Source: Acidobacteriota bacterium
GTDB taxonomy: Bacteria; Acidobacteriota; Vicinamibacteria; Vicinamibacterales; SCN-69-37
DNA: 64,000 nt
Assembly (NCBI GenBank): GCA_016716905.1
Contig: JADJUS010000004.1
Span: 1,488,001-1,552,000 of the forward strand
Direction: 5' to 3'
How positions within the stretch are numbered: the first letter of the stretch is position 1; each line of letters starts with the position of its first letter. This document shows positions 1 through 9,800 of the stretch, piece by piece. Under the pieces are notes generated by a model. That model was not told the DNA's origin and did not search any database. It saw nothing but the letters and a program-made list of their open reading frames with translations. The position numbers and the translations under genes are program-made.

Positions 1-807
1 CGTGAAGTGTTTGCGACCACGCGCCGCGACCCGGCCAAGTTGTACGCCGTCGGTGTCGGCGCCCCGGGCATGACCGACGTCCACGCCGGCCGTGTCATCA
101 GAGCCGTGAATCTGGCCGGATGGGTGGACCTTCCGCTGCGCGACCTGGTGGAGGCGCGACTGGGTGCTCCGGTTCGCGTGGACAACGATGCGAATATGGC
201 GGCGCTGGGCGAACGATGGCAGGGATCCGCGCGGCGGGTCAGCGACTTCGTCTTTCTCGCGCTCGGCGCCGGCATCGGTGCCGGTGTGGTGGTTGGCGGA
301 CGGCTCCACCGCGGCCATCACTGGTACGCCGGGGAAATCAGCCACATGAACCTCGACATGCGCGAGTGGCAGGCCGACTTCGGCGACCGTGGCTACCTGG
401 AAAGCCACGTCGGCGCCGCGGCCATCGCCGAATCGCAGCACGCGGACGCCGCCACCATCATCACCGCCGCGCGCGCGGGTGATGCGCGGGCCATGGCCGT
501 CATCGATCAACTGGCCGTCTACCTCGGCACCGCCGTCGCCAACATCGTGGCCGTGCTCGACCCCGCGCTGGTGGTCTTTGGCGGCGGCCTCAGCCACGCA
601 GGCGACCTGCTCATCGAACCGGTGCGCCGCGTGGTGGCGCGCATCGTGCCGAACATGCCCGCGATCGGCATCTCGTCGCTCGGCGACGATGCCCAGTTGA
701 TGGGCGCCGTCTACTCGGCGGTAGAGACCGCAGAAACCCGTCTGGCCGCCTGGCTCGGCGCCACATCATTTCCCTCCCGTGCGGTCGGCCGCACGGGCAC
801 CCGATAG
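1..807 (+). CDS. ROK-family sugar kinase/regulator, 5' end missing
   Basis: The reading frame is open from the first base, so the N-terminal part (roughly 60-80 residues, including the first ATP-binding DxGGT-type motif or any HTH) lies outside the window. What remains has the ROK fold signature: the substrate-site VDNDANMAALGE segment, the glycine-rich GAGIGAGVVVGG phosphate loop and an AGEISHM histidine motif. Family members phosphorylate glucose, N-acetylglucosamine or related sugars, or act as sugar-responsive repressors. The usual zinc motif CxCGxxGC that follows the histidine is replaced here by ADFGDRGY, so no cysteine ligands remain. Stop at 805-807; the lyase-like gene starts 6 bp later, so the two are probably co-transcribed. 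The substrate cannot be told from the sequence. Confidence 0.85.
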   Translation, partial: REVFATTRRDPAKLYAVGVGAPGMTDVHAGRVIRAVNLAGWVDLPLRDLVEARLGAPVRVDNDANMAALGERWQGSARRVSDFVFLALGAGIGAGVVVGGRLHRGHHWYAGEISHMNLDMREWQADFGDRGYLESHVGAAAIAESQHADAATIITAARAGDARAMAVIDQLAVYLGTAVANIVAVLDPALVVFGGGLSHAGDLLIEPVRRVVARIVPNMPAIGISSLGDDAQLMGAVYSAVETAETRLAAWLGATSFPSRAVGRTGTR

Positions 808-813
808 GACCCC

Positions 814-2271
814 ATGCCGTTTTCTCCAGACTACGTACGCATCGTGCTCAACGACAACTTCGAGGATGCCAAGACGCTGTTTCTCGATCCCCTGATGGCG
901 ATTCACTACGCGCATCTCGTGATGCTGCACGACACCGGCATTGTGTCGCTCGATGATGCCCGCACGATTCGGCGCGCGCTCGACGGGATCGATCTCGCGG
1001 CGGTGCGCGGCGCCGTGTATGACGGATCATGCGAGGATTTGTTCTTTTATCTGGAACGTCAGGTCGTGGCCGCGTGTGGCGATGCCGTCGCAGGCCGGCT
1101 CCACACCGCGCGCAGTCGCAATGACATCGACATGACGATGTACCGGATGCGGTTGCGTGAGTGTGTGCTGGGGCTGATCGCGGCGACGGTGCAGTTGCGG
1201 CAGTCGCTTGTCGGTGTCGCAGATCGGCATCGGCATACCGTGTTTCCGGCGCACACCCACACACAGCCCGCGCAACCCTCCACGGTGGCGCACTACCTGC
1301 TGGGCGCCATTGAGCAGCTCGAACGCGACACCGCCCGTCTGCGGGCCGCGTATGTCTCGGTGAACGTGAACCCTCTCGGCGCATGTGCCATCACCGGTAC
1401 GGGGTTTCCCATCGATCGCGATCGCACCAGTGCGCTGCTGGGTTTCGACGGCACCACGGGCAACACCTACGGCAGCATCGCAACCGTGGACTACCTCCTG
1501 GAAGCGGCAGGGTCGGCGGCGGTCACACTGGTCGGCGTGGGCCGCCTCGTGCAGGACCTGTTGCTGTGGTGCACGATGGAGGTCGGGTATCTGCGGCTCA
1601 CCGACGGGTTCGTGCAGGTCAGCAGCATCATGCCGCAGAAGCGTAATCCTGTAGCGCTCGAGCACGCGCGTGCGCTCGCATCGAAGGCCTTTGCCCAGGC
1701 GGGCGCCATTCCGGTGGCGGTGCACAACACGCCCTTCGGCGACATCGTTGACACCGAGGACGACCTGCAGCCCCTCGTGGCCACGATGTTCAAGGACGCC
1801 ATTCGCGCGGTGTCGTTGGTGGCCGTCGCGCTGGAAGACGCCGACTTCGATGTGGAGAAGATGCGGCGCCGGGCCGGCGAAAACTGGATTGCGGTGACCG
1901 AGTTGGCCGACACGCTGGCGCGAGAGCGAGGCCTGCCGTTCAAGGCCGGTCACACGATTGCCGCGCGCCTCGTCCGCGAGGGACACGGAGATTCTGGCCG
2001 GTCGATGGCCCAACTCGTCGCGGAAATTTCGAAGGACGTCACCGGTACCGCGATCGAGTACACCGACGCCGAACTGGCCACGCTCCTCAGTCCCGAGCAC
2101 TTCGTCGCGGTGCGGCGCACACACGGCGGTCCGGCGCCGGAAGTCACGGCCGCGGCGATTGCCGTGTCACGCGGCCTCCTGGTCGAAGACCTCGCCTGGA
2201 TTGCGGCCGCGAAGAGCCGCCTGCTCAACGCGGAATCCGCGCTGAAAACCGCGGCGGTGGCGATGGGCTAA
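814..2271 (+). CDS. Argininosuccinate lyase-like protein (ASL/fumarase superfamily)
   Basis: This 485-residue protein belongs to the argininosuccinate lyase/fumarase superfamily. It shows TARSRNDIDMT near residue 105 (matching the TGRSRNDQ block of ArgH), HTHTQPAQP around H147-H149 (ArgH: YTHLQRAQP, catalytic His) and the signature loop SSIMPQKRNP at about 270 carrying the catalytic serine. ArgH splits argininosuccinate into arginine and fumarate. The N-terminus lacks the WGGRF block typical of ArgH, and the loop begins VSS instead of GSS, so it may be a paralogue with a different amino-acid adduct as substrate. Neighbours are a ROK gene upstream and bshC downstream; no other arginine genes are visible except carAB. 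The last 4 bases overlap the end of bshC on the other strand. Confidence 0.75.
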   Translation: MPFSPDYVRIVLNDNFEDAKTLFLDPLMAIHYAHLVMLHDTGIVSLDDARTIRRALDGIDLAAVRGAVYDGSCEDLFFYLERQVVAACGDAVAGRLHTARSRNDIDMTMYRMRLRECVLGLIAATVQLRQSLVGVADRHRHTVFPAHTHTQPAQPSTVAHYLLGAIEQLERDTARLRAAYVSVNVNPLGACAITGTGFPIDRDRTSALLGFDGTTGNTYGSIATVDYLLEAAGSAAVTLVGVGRLVQDLLLWCTMEVGYLRLTDGFVQVSSIMPQKRNPVALEHARALASKAFAQAGAIPVAVHNTPFGDIVDTEDDLQPLVATMFKDAIRAVSLVAVALEDADFDVEKMRRRAGENWIAVTELADTLARERGLPFKAGHTIAARLVREGHGDSGRSMAQLVAEISKDVTGTAIEYTDAELATLLSPEHFVAVRRTHGGPAPEVTAAAIAVSRGLLVEDLAWIAAAKSRLLNAESALKTAAVAMG

Positions 2272-3935
2272 AGCTGCACGACGTAGTGCTGGCCCATGTC
2301 GAGCGGGAGGCCTTCGATGAGGCGGTCGCAGAGGGCCTGGCCGTAGCGATTCAGGAAAAACGCGAGATCCACGATCCGTTCCTGCGGGTGGCCTTCGGGA
2401 AACGCCAGCGCCTGGGTGCGCGTGAATTGACGATGCAGGGTGTCGTGCTTCCGCTTGCTCGCGTGAATGATCTTGGTATGCAGGTGTTTGAGTGTTTCCT
2501 GCATGCGTTCGAGCGTGGTGTCGGCGGCGCCAACCAGTGTCGGGTCGATGGAGGGCATCGTGGCCTTGAGCGCGCCGATGCGCGCGCCGATTTCCTGTGA
2601 CGCGGCGTGTAACGCTTCCTCGACGCCGGCAGGCAGCTGGTGCTCGAGCAGGCGATTGAGGGCCGCCTCGTCGTGCGGCTGCAGCGCTTCAAGCGCCAAC
2701 TGATACTTCTCGAGGAACCTGACGGCGGCTGAGTCGAGCAAGGTCGCGTTGGCTCGCGGGTACAGCAGCGGCACCTCGACGCCGAAGTCCTGATAAATGG
2801 CGCCAAGCTGTGCCTGGTACGCCAGTTCACTCGGCCCCGCGACATAACAGATTGTCGGAAAGAGCCGGTCCTGCACCACAGGCCGCAGGAGCACATTGGG
2901 GCTGAAGCGTTCCGGGTGTTCGGCGGCTTCGCGCCGCACGTCCTCCTGCGGGCGCACCGTCTCTCCCATGGCATAGCCGTCGTCTCTCCGCTTGATCGCC
3001 ACGCGATCGCCGCCGCCGAGATAAAACAACGCCACGCTGTCTTCGCCAGGCTGCACTTGCGGCTCGTGGCCGAGCGCGCGCATGGCTTCGCCTGTGGCTT
3101 TCGCGAAGTGCGCGGTGCGACAGGGCGCGTCGAGTTCGCGCGAGAACAGGGACGCGACCAGAGGCTTGGCCGCCGGGTCGGACGCTTCGAACACGACGAG
3201 GCCGTACCGGCCAAGCAAATCGTCCAGCCACGACGCGAAGGCCGTGCCCATGCGCTGACCTGGCCGGTAGTGCGCGCGGATTCGCGCCATGAGCTCCGCC
3301 GTAAATTCGGTGGTCGGCAGTGCGGCTTCGAGCGCGCCGAGCGCATCTCCGATCCCCTCGTCGAGCACGAGAGCGGCCACAGGCTTGACGCCGGCGCCTT
3401 CGAGGTCGTCCAGCGTGATTTCACGCAGCGCCAGATCGGCATCGAGTACGCGCGCGGTGCGTACTTCATCCCAGTCGTGGTCTTCGGCTTCAACCCAGAA
3501 GACCGGGATGGCCGCGATGCCGTGCTTGGCCGAGACCTTGCGAGCGAGGCGTATGGCGGTCACGGCCTTTAACAACGTGTAGAGCGGACCGCCGAAAAGT
3601 CCGGCCTGCTGGCCGGTGACCACGGCCACCGTGGTGTCGTCACCGAGGCGCGCGGCCGCAGAGCGCGCATGGGCCGGCGCGGCGCGCCGCTCGAGTTGCG
3701 CGGTCAGGACTTTGCTGAGCGCGGCGCGGTCACGCGGCGTTTTCTGCACGCGCGAAATCGCCTGCGTCCACGCGTCGGGATCGGCAGGGTTGCCGGCGAA
3801 CAAACTGGACACACTGGAAAAATCAGAGGAATACGCCGCCACCAGCGGCCGAATCCAGGGAAAGCGCCGGAGATCGATCGAGGCGCGGACCAGTGTGTCG
3901 GTAGTGGAATCGGATTGCGCGGGCACGGCAGTCAA
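2268..3935 (-). CDS. bshC: Putative cysteine ligase BshC (bacillithiol biosynthesis)
   Basis: BshC adds cysteine to glucosaminyl-malate in the last step of bacillithiol synthesis. The 555-residue length fits the family (about 530-550). Diagnostic blocks are present: VTGQQAGLFGGPLYTLLKA near residue 105, then PVFWVEAEDHDWDEV, and later FPTICYVAGPSELAYQAQL with LYPRANATLL. The C-terminal third contains the predicted coiled-coil region and ends in a basic/aromatic stretch. The start is 38 bp from the divergent pseudokinase gene, so the short gap 3936-3972 must hold both promoters; I see no clear -35/-10 pair there. bshA and bshB are not in this window. The stop codon overlaps the end of the lyase-like gene tail to tail. 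Confidence 0.9.
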   Translation of the reverse strand: MTAVPAQSDSTTDTLVRASIDLRRFPWIRPLVAAYSSDFSSVSSLFAGNPADPDAWTQAISRVQKTPRDRAALSKVLTAQLERRAAPAHARSAAARLGDDTTVAVVTGQQAGLFGGPLYTLLKAVTAIRLARKVSAKHGIAAIPVFWVEAEDHDWDEVRTARVLDADLALREITLDDLEGAGVKPVAALVLDEGIGDALGALEAALPTTEFTAELMARIRAHYRPGQRMGTAFASWLDDLLGRYGLVVFEASDPAAKPLVASLFSRELDAPCRTAHFAKATGEAMRALGHEPQVQPGEDSVALFYLGGGDRVAIKRRDDGYAMGETVRPQEDVRREAAEHPERFSPNVLLRPVVQDRLFPTICYVAGPSELAYQAQLGAIYQDFGVEVPLLYPRANATLLDSAAVRFLEKYQLALEALQPHDEAALNRLLEHQLPAGVEEALHAASQEIGARIGALKATMPSIDPTLVGAADTTLERMQETLKHLHTKIIHASKRKHDTLHRQFTRTQALAFPEGHPQERIVDLAFFLNRYGQALCDRLIEGLPLDMGQHYVVQL

Positions 3936-3972
3936 TTTACTACAGTGGGTCTGTATCGCGTGCTAAAGTGTC

Positions 3973-5733
3973 ATGATCGTTTCAGGAGTTTTAGCGCTGC
4001 CATTCGACGACTCCGCCGGATTTACCGCGCCGCCCGCTTTCGGCCCCTTTCGCGTCCTGCACCAGATTGGCAGCGGCGCTCTGGGGCCTGTTTTTCGGAC
4101 GTTCGAACCCCAGCTTGAGAAACTCGTGGCCGTCAAGGCGTTCCGCCTCGATGTGGTGCCGGAGGTCACCTCGAAGTTGGCCGACGCGCTGCGGCGTTTT
4201 GCGGCGACCCCGATCGAGCACCCTGCTGTGGTTTCGGCCCTCGATGCCGGACTGGAGGGAACCACAGCGTTCCTGGCCACCGAGTACGTGGCGGCCGAGA
4301 CGCTCGACGGAAGGCTTCGGCAGATGGCCCCGGCGCGAATCGAGGCCGCCCTTCCGCTGCTGCACCAGATGGCCGGCGCGATTGAGGCGGCGTGGGCGAT
4401 GGGCGTGGGGCACGGCTCCCTGCACCCCCGGGACATCTTCGTGCTGTCAGCCGCGCGCGGCAGCGGGCCCAGCGCGACGCGTCTTCGTGTGGCGGGATTT
4501 GGCGTGGTACCGGCGTTGGAAGCACTACGCATCCCGGCGCCCATCCGGCGGCCGTATACCGCGCCGGAACGGGCCGAGGGCGGCGACTGGGACATCCGCG
4601 CGGACGTGTACTCGCTGGCGGTCATCGCCCACGAACTTCTGACGGGACGCCGGCCCGGCGCTGCCGACGAGCAGGCGGGCGAACTGGCCGCAGGAACATC
4701 GGACGAACTGCGCGTCGCGATCCGCCGAGCGCTGTCGGGTGGCTTGGCCGCGGACCGGGGGCTGCGGTTCGCCACGCCGACCGCGTTTGTTGAGGCCTTG
4801 ACCTCGGGAGTAGAGGTGGGCCCGGTCGTGGTCCCTCTCGGGCATACGCCCTCGTTGTTTGATGTAGATCCGGAGCCTGAGGTGACGAGCGTCAGCGACT
4901 CCGTGGCTCACGCCGAGCCGGAGCCCGTGGTTGTGGTGCCGGTGGCGCCGCTGCCGGAGCCCATGTCGTTCCGATCAACGGAACTGCGCCGCCCGACGTT
5001 GCCGGACCTGGCCGCGTGGAATGACTCGGCGCCGCCGCGCGGCCGCGGTCTGGTCGCCGTGATCGTGGTCACAGCGGTGTTGGCCGGCACTGGCCTCGGG
5101 TACTGGTGGCGAGGACCGGCTGTGGCCGACGCCCCCGTCGCGCAGGAGGCGCCTTCGACGCCGGCCGACGGTCCCGTTGACGCAGGGGGGCCCGCGGCTG
5201 CACCGACGCCTTCTGGCGCTGCCGTCGCGGTGACGGCTCTGCCAGCAATGTCGCCCGCGCCGGTCGCCGATGTGCGGCGTGGCCGGCTGCTGGTGCGGTC
5301 GATACCGGCCGGCGCATTGGTGTCGGTCAACGGGCGGGCTCGCGGCACGACGCCGGCCACGATTCGTGACCTGTCGTTTGGCACGTACAACGTCGCGGTG
5401 TCGCGGTCGGGTTATCAGCGGCGTACGCAGCGCGTGACCGTCAGCAAGGGCTCGCCGGCACGTGACATCACGGTGGAGTTGGTGAGTACGGCGCCGCTTG
5501 CGCCGGTGGCCACCACCGGCGCGGTTTATGTTGAGACACGGCCGGCGGGCGCCTCCGTGTCCATCGACGGACGAGTGGTGGGCACGGCGCCGATGCGGGT
5601 GCCCGAGTTGTCGCCGGGTCCGCATAGGATTCTTGTGGACATGGCCGGGCACAAGAGCGTGACGACCACCGCCGTGGTGCGGGCCGGCCAGCAGACGCTG
5701 GTGCGCCTGTCGTTGGAGATTTCCGTAAGGTAA
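3973..5733 (+). CDS. Membrane pseudokinase with two PEGA domains
   Basis: The N-terminal 275 residues have the fold of a Ser/Thr protein kinase: glycine loop IGSGALGPVF (32-41), VAVK lysine (K55), APER (197-200) and DVYSLAV (211-217). The catalytic centre is lost: the HRD loop reads HGSLHPRD (147-154) and the DFG motif reads AGFG (174-177, D to G at 175). One membrane helix follows at about 359-377, then an Ala/Pro linker, then two PEGA domains (about 437-505 and 516-584), beta-rich surface modules found in bacterial envelope proteins. Inferred role: a cytoplasmic binding or scaffold domain linked across the membrane to PEGA sensors, not an active kinase. It is followed after 6 bp by carA, but no functional link is evident. 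No strong ribosome binding site precedes the ATG. Confidence 0.85.
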   Translation: MIVSGVLALPFDDSAGFTAPPAFGPFRVLHQIGSGALGPVFRTFEPQLEKLVAVKAFRLDVVPEVTSKLADALRRFAATPIEHPAVVSALDAGLEGTTAFLATEYVAAETLDGRLRQMAPARIEAALPLLHQMAGAIEAAWAMGVGHGSLHPRDIFVLSAARGSGPSATRLRVAGFGVVPALEALRIPAPIRRPYTAPERAEGGDWDIRADVYSLAVIAHELLTGRRPGAADEQAGELAAGTSDELRVAIRRALSGGLAADRGLRFATPTAFVEALTSGVEVGPVVVPLGHTPSLFDVDPEPEVTSVSDSVAHAEPEPVVVVPVAPLPEPMSFRSTELRRPTLPDLAAWNDSAPPRGRGLVAVIVVTAVLAGTGLGYWWRGPAVADAPVAQEAPSTPADGPVDAGGPAAAPTPSGAAVAVTALPAMSPAPVADVRRGRLLVRSIPAGALVSVNGRARGTTPATIRDLSFGTYNVAVSRSGYQRRTQRVTVSKGSPARDITVELVSTAPLAPVATTGAVYVETRPAGASVSIDGRVVGTAPMRVPELSPGPHRILVDMAGHKSVTTTAVVRAGQQTLVRLSLEISVR

Positions 5734-5739
5734 AGGGTT

Positions 5740-6867
5740 ATGGACGCATTGTTAGCGCTGGAGAACGGCAAGTGGTTTCGTGGGCGGTCTGCGGGTGCTG
5801 CCGCTGATACCGCAGGCGAAGTGGTGTTCAACACGAGCCTGACCGGGTATCAGGAGGTCCTCACCGACCCGTCCTATGCCGGGCAGATCGTCACCATGAC
5901 CTGCCCCGAGATCGGCAACTACGGTGTGAGCGAGGAGGACGTCGAATCCCGCACGCCGCAGATCGCGGGGTTTGTCATTCGCAGCGAGTCGCCCATCGCC
6001 AGCAACTGGCGGTCGGAAGGCACGTTGCGCGACTACCTCGTGCGTCACAACATCGTGGCCATTGCCGACATCGACACCCGCGCGCTGACTCGTACGTTGC
6101 GCTCGGGCGGTGCGATGCGTGGCGTGATCGCCACCGGCAACGGCCACAAGCCGGAGGATTTGGTGGAGCGCGCTCGCGCCATTCCGAAGATGGAAGGGAC
6201 AGACCTCGTGCGCACGGTGACGTGTGCCGAGGCATTTGACTGGGCCGGCGGCACCGGACCCGACGGGTTCGTGGTGGCGTCGGGTCACAAGGTCAAGCGG
6301 CCCCTGCGCGTGGCCGCGTATGACTTCGGCATGAAATGGAACATCCTTCGCCGCCTGACGGCCCACGGCTGCCAGGTGCGTGTGTATCCGGCGACGGCGC
6401 CGGCCAGCGAGCTCCTGGCCTCGAAGCCGGATGGGATCTTCCTCAGCAATGGCCCCGGAGACCCCGCCGTGCTCGACTACGCCATCGCCAATACGCGGGC
6501 ACTCGTGGATGCCGGCGTGCCGGTCTTCGGCATATGCCTGGGCCATCAGGTGCTGGGCCTCGCTCTGGGCGCGCGGACGTTCAAGCTCAAGTTTGGTCAC
6601 CGCGGCGGCAATCATCCCGTCAAGGACCTGAAGTCAGGCAAGATTGAAATCACGTCGCAGAACCATGGGTTTGCGATCGATCCTGAATCGATTCCCCCCG
6701 ACGTGCAGGTCACGCACCTGAACCTGTACGACGGCACGATTGAAGGCCTGCGCCACACCACGAAACCGGTGTTCTGCGTGCAATACCACCCTGAAGCGGC
6801 TCCCGGGCCGCACGATGCCGACTACCTGTTTTCGCAGTTCGTAGATGCGATGGAAGCCACGGCCTGA
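5740..6867 (+). CDS. carA: Carbamoyl-phosphate synthase small subunit
   Basis: The glutaminase subunit of carbamoyl-phosphate synthase passes ammonia from glutamine to CarB for arginine and pyrimidine synthesis. At 375 residues it has normal length. The N-terminal CPSase domain has GEVVFNTSLTGYQE; the C-terminal class I glutamine amidotransferase domain has the nucleophile elbow GICLGHQ (C266) and the QYHPE histidine/glutamate (H350, E352), so the catalytic triad is complete. It starts 6 bp after the pseudokinase gene and carB begins 8 bp after its stop, so carA and carB form an operon and are probably translated together. Confidence 0.97.
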   Translation: MDALLALENGKWFRGRSAGAAADTAGEVVFNTSLTGYQEVLTDPSYAGQIVTMTCPEIGNYGVSEEDVESRTPQIAGFVIRSESPIASNWRSEGTLRDYLVRHNIVAIADIDTRALTRTLRSGGAMRGVIATGNGHKPEDLVERARAIPKMEGTDLVRTVTCAEAFDWAGGTGPDGFVVASGHKVKRPLRVAAYDFGMKWNILRRLTAHGCQVRVYPATAPASELLASKPDGIFLSNGPGDPAVLDYAIANTRALVDAGVPVFGICLGHQVLGLALGARTFKLKFGHRGGNHPVKDLKSGKIEITSQNHGFAIDPESIPPDVQVTHLNLYDGTIEGLRHTTKPVFCVQYHPEAAPGPHDADYLFSQFVDAMEATA

Positions 6868-6875
6868 GTCAAGCG

Positions 6876-9800
6876 ATGCCCAAGCGTACAGATCTCAAAC
6901 GTATCCTCGTCATCGGCTCCGGGCCGATTGTCATCGGCCAGGCCTGCGAATTCGACTACTCAGGCACCCAGGCCTGCAAGGCGCTTCGCGATGAAGGCCT
7001 CGAAGTGATTCTCGTCAACAGCAATCCGGCGACGATCATGACCGACCCCGAGCTCTCGGATCGCACCTACGTCGAGCCACTCACCGTGGCCGCCGTGGAG
7101 CAGGTCATCGCGCGTGAACGCCCCGATGCCATCCTGCCGACTGTGGGTGGGCAGACGGCCCTCAACCTGGCAATCGATCTCGATAAGGCGGGCGTGCTCA
7201 AGAAGTACAACGTCGAGCTGATCGGTGCGTCGATTAACGCGATCGAAGTGGCCGAAGACCGGCTGAAGTTCAAAGAAGCGATGCGCTCCATCCAGATTGA
7301 TGTGCCCGACAGCCGCTACGCCGGGTCGATGGAGCAGGCACTCGCTGCGGTGCAGGAACTCGGGTTCCCCAGCATCATCCGGCCGTCGTTCACCCTGGGT
7401 GGCGTGGGCGGAGGGATTGCGTACAACGTGGAGGAGTTCAAGGAGATCTGCTCGCGCGGTCTCTCGATGAGCCCGGTCCACGAAATCCTGGTGGAGCAGT
7501 CGGTCATCGGCTGGAAGGAATTCGAACTCGAGGTCATGCGCGACTGTGATGACAACTTCGTGGTCATCTGTTCGATCGAGAACATCGACCCCATGGGCGT
7601 GCACACCGGCGACAGCATCACCGTGGCGCCCGCACTGACTCTGACCGACCGCGAATACCAGCGTATGCGCGATGCCGCGCGCCGCATCATCCGCCGCGTC
7701 GGCGTGGAAACGGGCGGGTCCAACATCCAGTTCGCCATCAATCCCGCCGACGGCCGCATGGTGGCCATTGAAATGAACCCGCGCGTCTCGCGCTCGTCGG
7801 CGCTGGCTTCCAAAGCCACGGGCTTCCCGATTGCGAAGATCGCGGCCAAGCTGGCCATTGGCTACCGCCTCGACGAAATCAAGAACGACATCACCCGCCT
7901 GACGCCGGCATCCTTCGAGCCCACCATCGATTACGTGGTGGTCAAAGTGCCGCGGTGGGCCTTTGAAAAATTCCCGATGGCCGACCGCACGCTCACGACG
8001 CAGATGAAGTCGGTGGGCGAGGCCATGGCCATTGGCCGTACGTTCAAGGAAGCCTTCCTCAAGGCGTTCCGCTCCCTCGAGCTCGGCCGCAGCGGCCGCC
8101 TCTTCGGGCAGATGGCGCCGGGCGGCCCGTACGAGGATGAAGACGATGCGGCGCTGCAGCGGGCGTTGGGCATTCCCACCGACCGTCGCATGTGGGCCGT
8201 GTTCCGTGCACTCGAAAAGGGCTGGGACCTGGACGACATCCAGCGCCTGACCAAGATGGATCCCTGGTTCCTCGTGCAGTTCCAGCAACTGACCGAGCTG
8301 GCGCGATCGGCCCGAGCGGTGGGGGCGCGCGACCTCTCACGCGAACTGCTGCGCGATCTCAAGCGCGCCGGTTTCTCGGACGCCGAACTGGCCGCGTTGC
8401 TGGGGGTAGACGATGACAGCGTCACGGCGCGGCGGCATGAGGCCGGCCTCGTGGCCGCGTACAAACGCATTGATACCTGCGCGGCGGAATTCGAATCATT
8501 CACGCCGTACATGTACGGCACGTTTGAAGACGAGTGCGAGTCCGACCCGTCGTCCCGGGCGAAGGTCGTGATTCTGGGATCGGGACCGAATCGGATTGGA
8601 CAGGGCATTGAGTTTGACTATTGCTGCTGTCACGCGGCGTTTGCCCTTCGCGAAGAGGGCTTCGAGACCGTGATGATCAACTGCAATCCTGAGACGGTCT
8701 CCACCGACTATGACTCGGTGGACCGCTTGTACTTCGAGCCGCTGACATTCGAGGACGTCTCGGCCGTGGTGGCGCGTGAGCGGAGCGCGGGTGGCGATGT
8801 GGCGTGTGTGGTGCAGTACGGCGGGCAGACGCCGCTCAAGCTGGCACGCCGACTGGAGGCGGCGGGTATTCGCATCATCGGCACGTCGCCCGACTCGATC
8901 GACCTGGCCGAGGACCGCGAGCGGTTCTCGAAGTTGCTGTGGGAGTTGGGAATCCCGCAGGCCGCGAGTGCCATGGCGCACACCGAAGAAGAAGCGCGGA
9001 CCGCAGCCACCACGATCGGCTTCCCGGTGATTGTGCGGCCCTCGTACGTGCTGGGCGGCCGCGCGATGGCGATTGTGTATGACACCGGTTCGCTGGACCG
9101 GTACATGCGACAGGCGGTGCAACTCTCGCCGGAACATCCGATCCTCATCGACAAGTTCCTGGAAGACGCATTCGAGATCGACGTCGATGCGCTCGCCGAC
9201 AACACCGGCGCCGTCGTCATTGGCGGCATCATGGAGCACATCGAGCAGGCGGGCATTCACTCGGGCGACAGCTCATGTGTGGTGCCGCCCTATCAGCTGA
9301 GCGAGAAGCACATCGCGACCATCCGCGACTACACCCGGCGTGTGGCGCGCGGACTGAAGGTGATCGGGCTGATGAACGCACAGTTCGCCATCAAAGACGA
9401 TGTGGTGTACGTGCTGGAGGTCAATCCGCGCGCATCACGCACGGTGCCGTACCTGTCGAAGGCCACCGGCGTGCCGCTGGCCAAGGTGGCGGCCAGGATC
9501 ATGGTCGGGCGCAGCCTCGCGGATCAGGGGCTCACTGAAGATCTCACCGTGTCAGGGTTCTTCGTGAAGACACCGGTCTTCCCGTTCGTGCGGTTCCCTG
9601 GAGTTGATACGTTGCTGGGGCCCGAGATGAAATCCACCGGCGAGGTCATGGGCGGCGCCGAGTCGTTTGGTGTGGCGTTTGCGAAGGCGCAGATGGGCGC
9701 CGGACAGATGCTGCCGCAGGGCGGCACGGCGTTTATCAGCGTGAACAACTACGACAAGGCCAATGTGGTGCCTATCGCGAAGGGGTTGGTCGAGCTCGGG

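Noticed and set aside
6960..8288. 442-residue frame opposite carB
   Set aside because: Antisense to the conserved first half of carB; no start signal and no domain.
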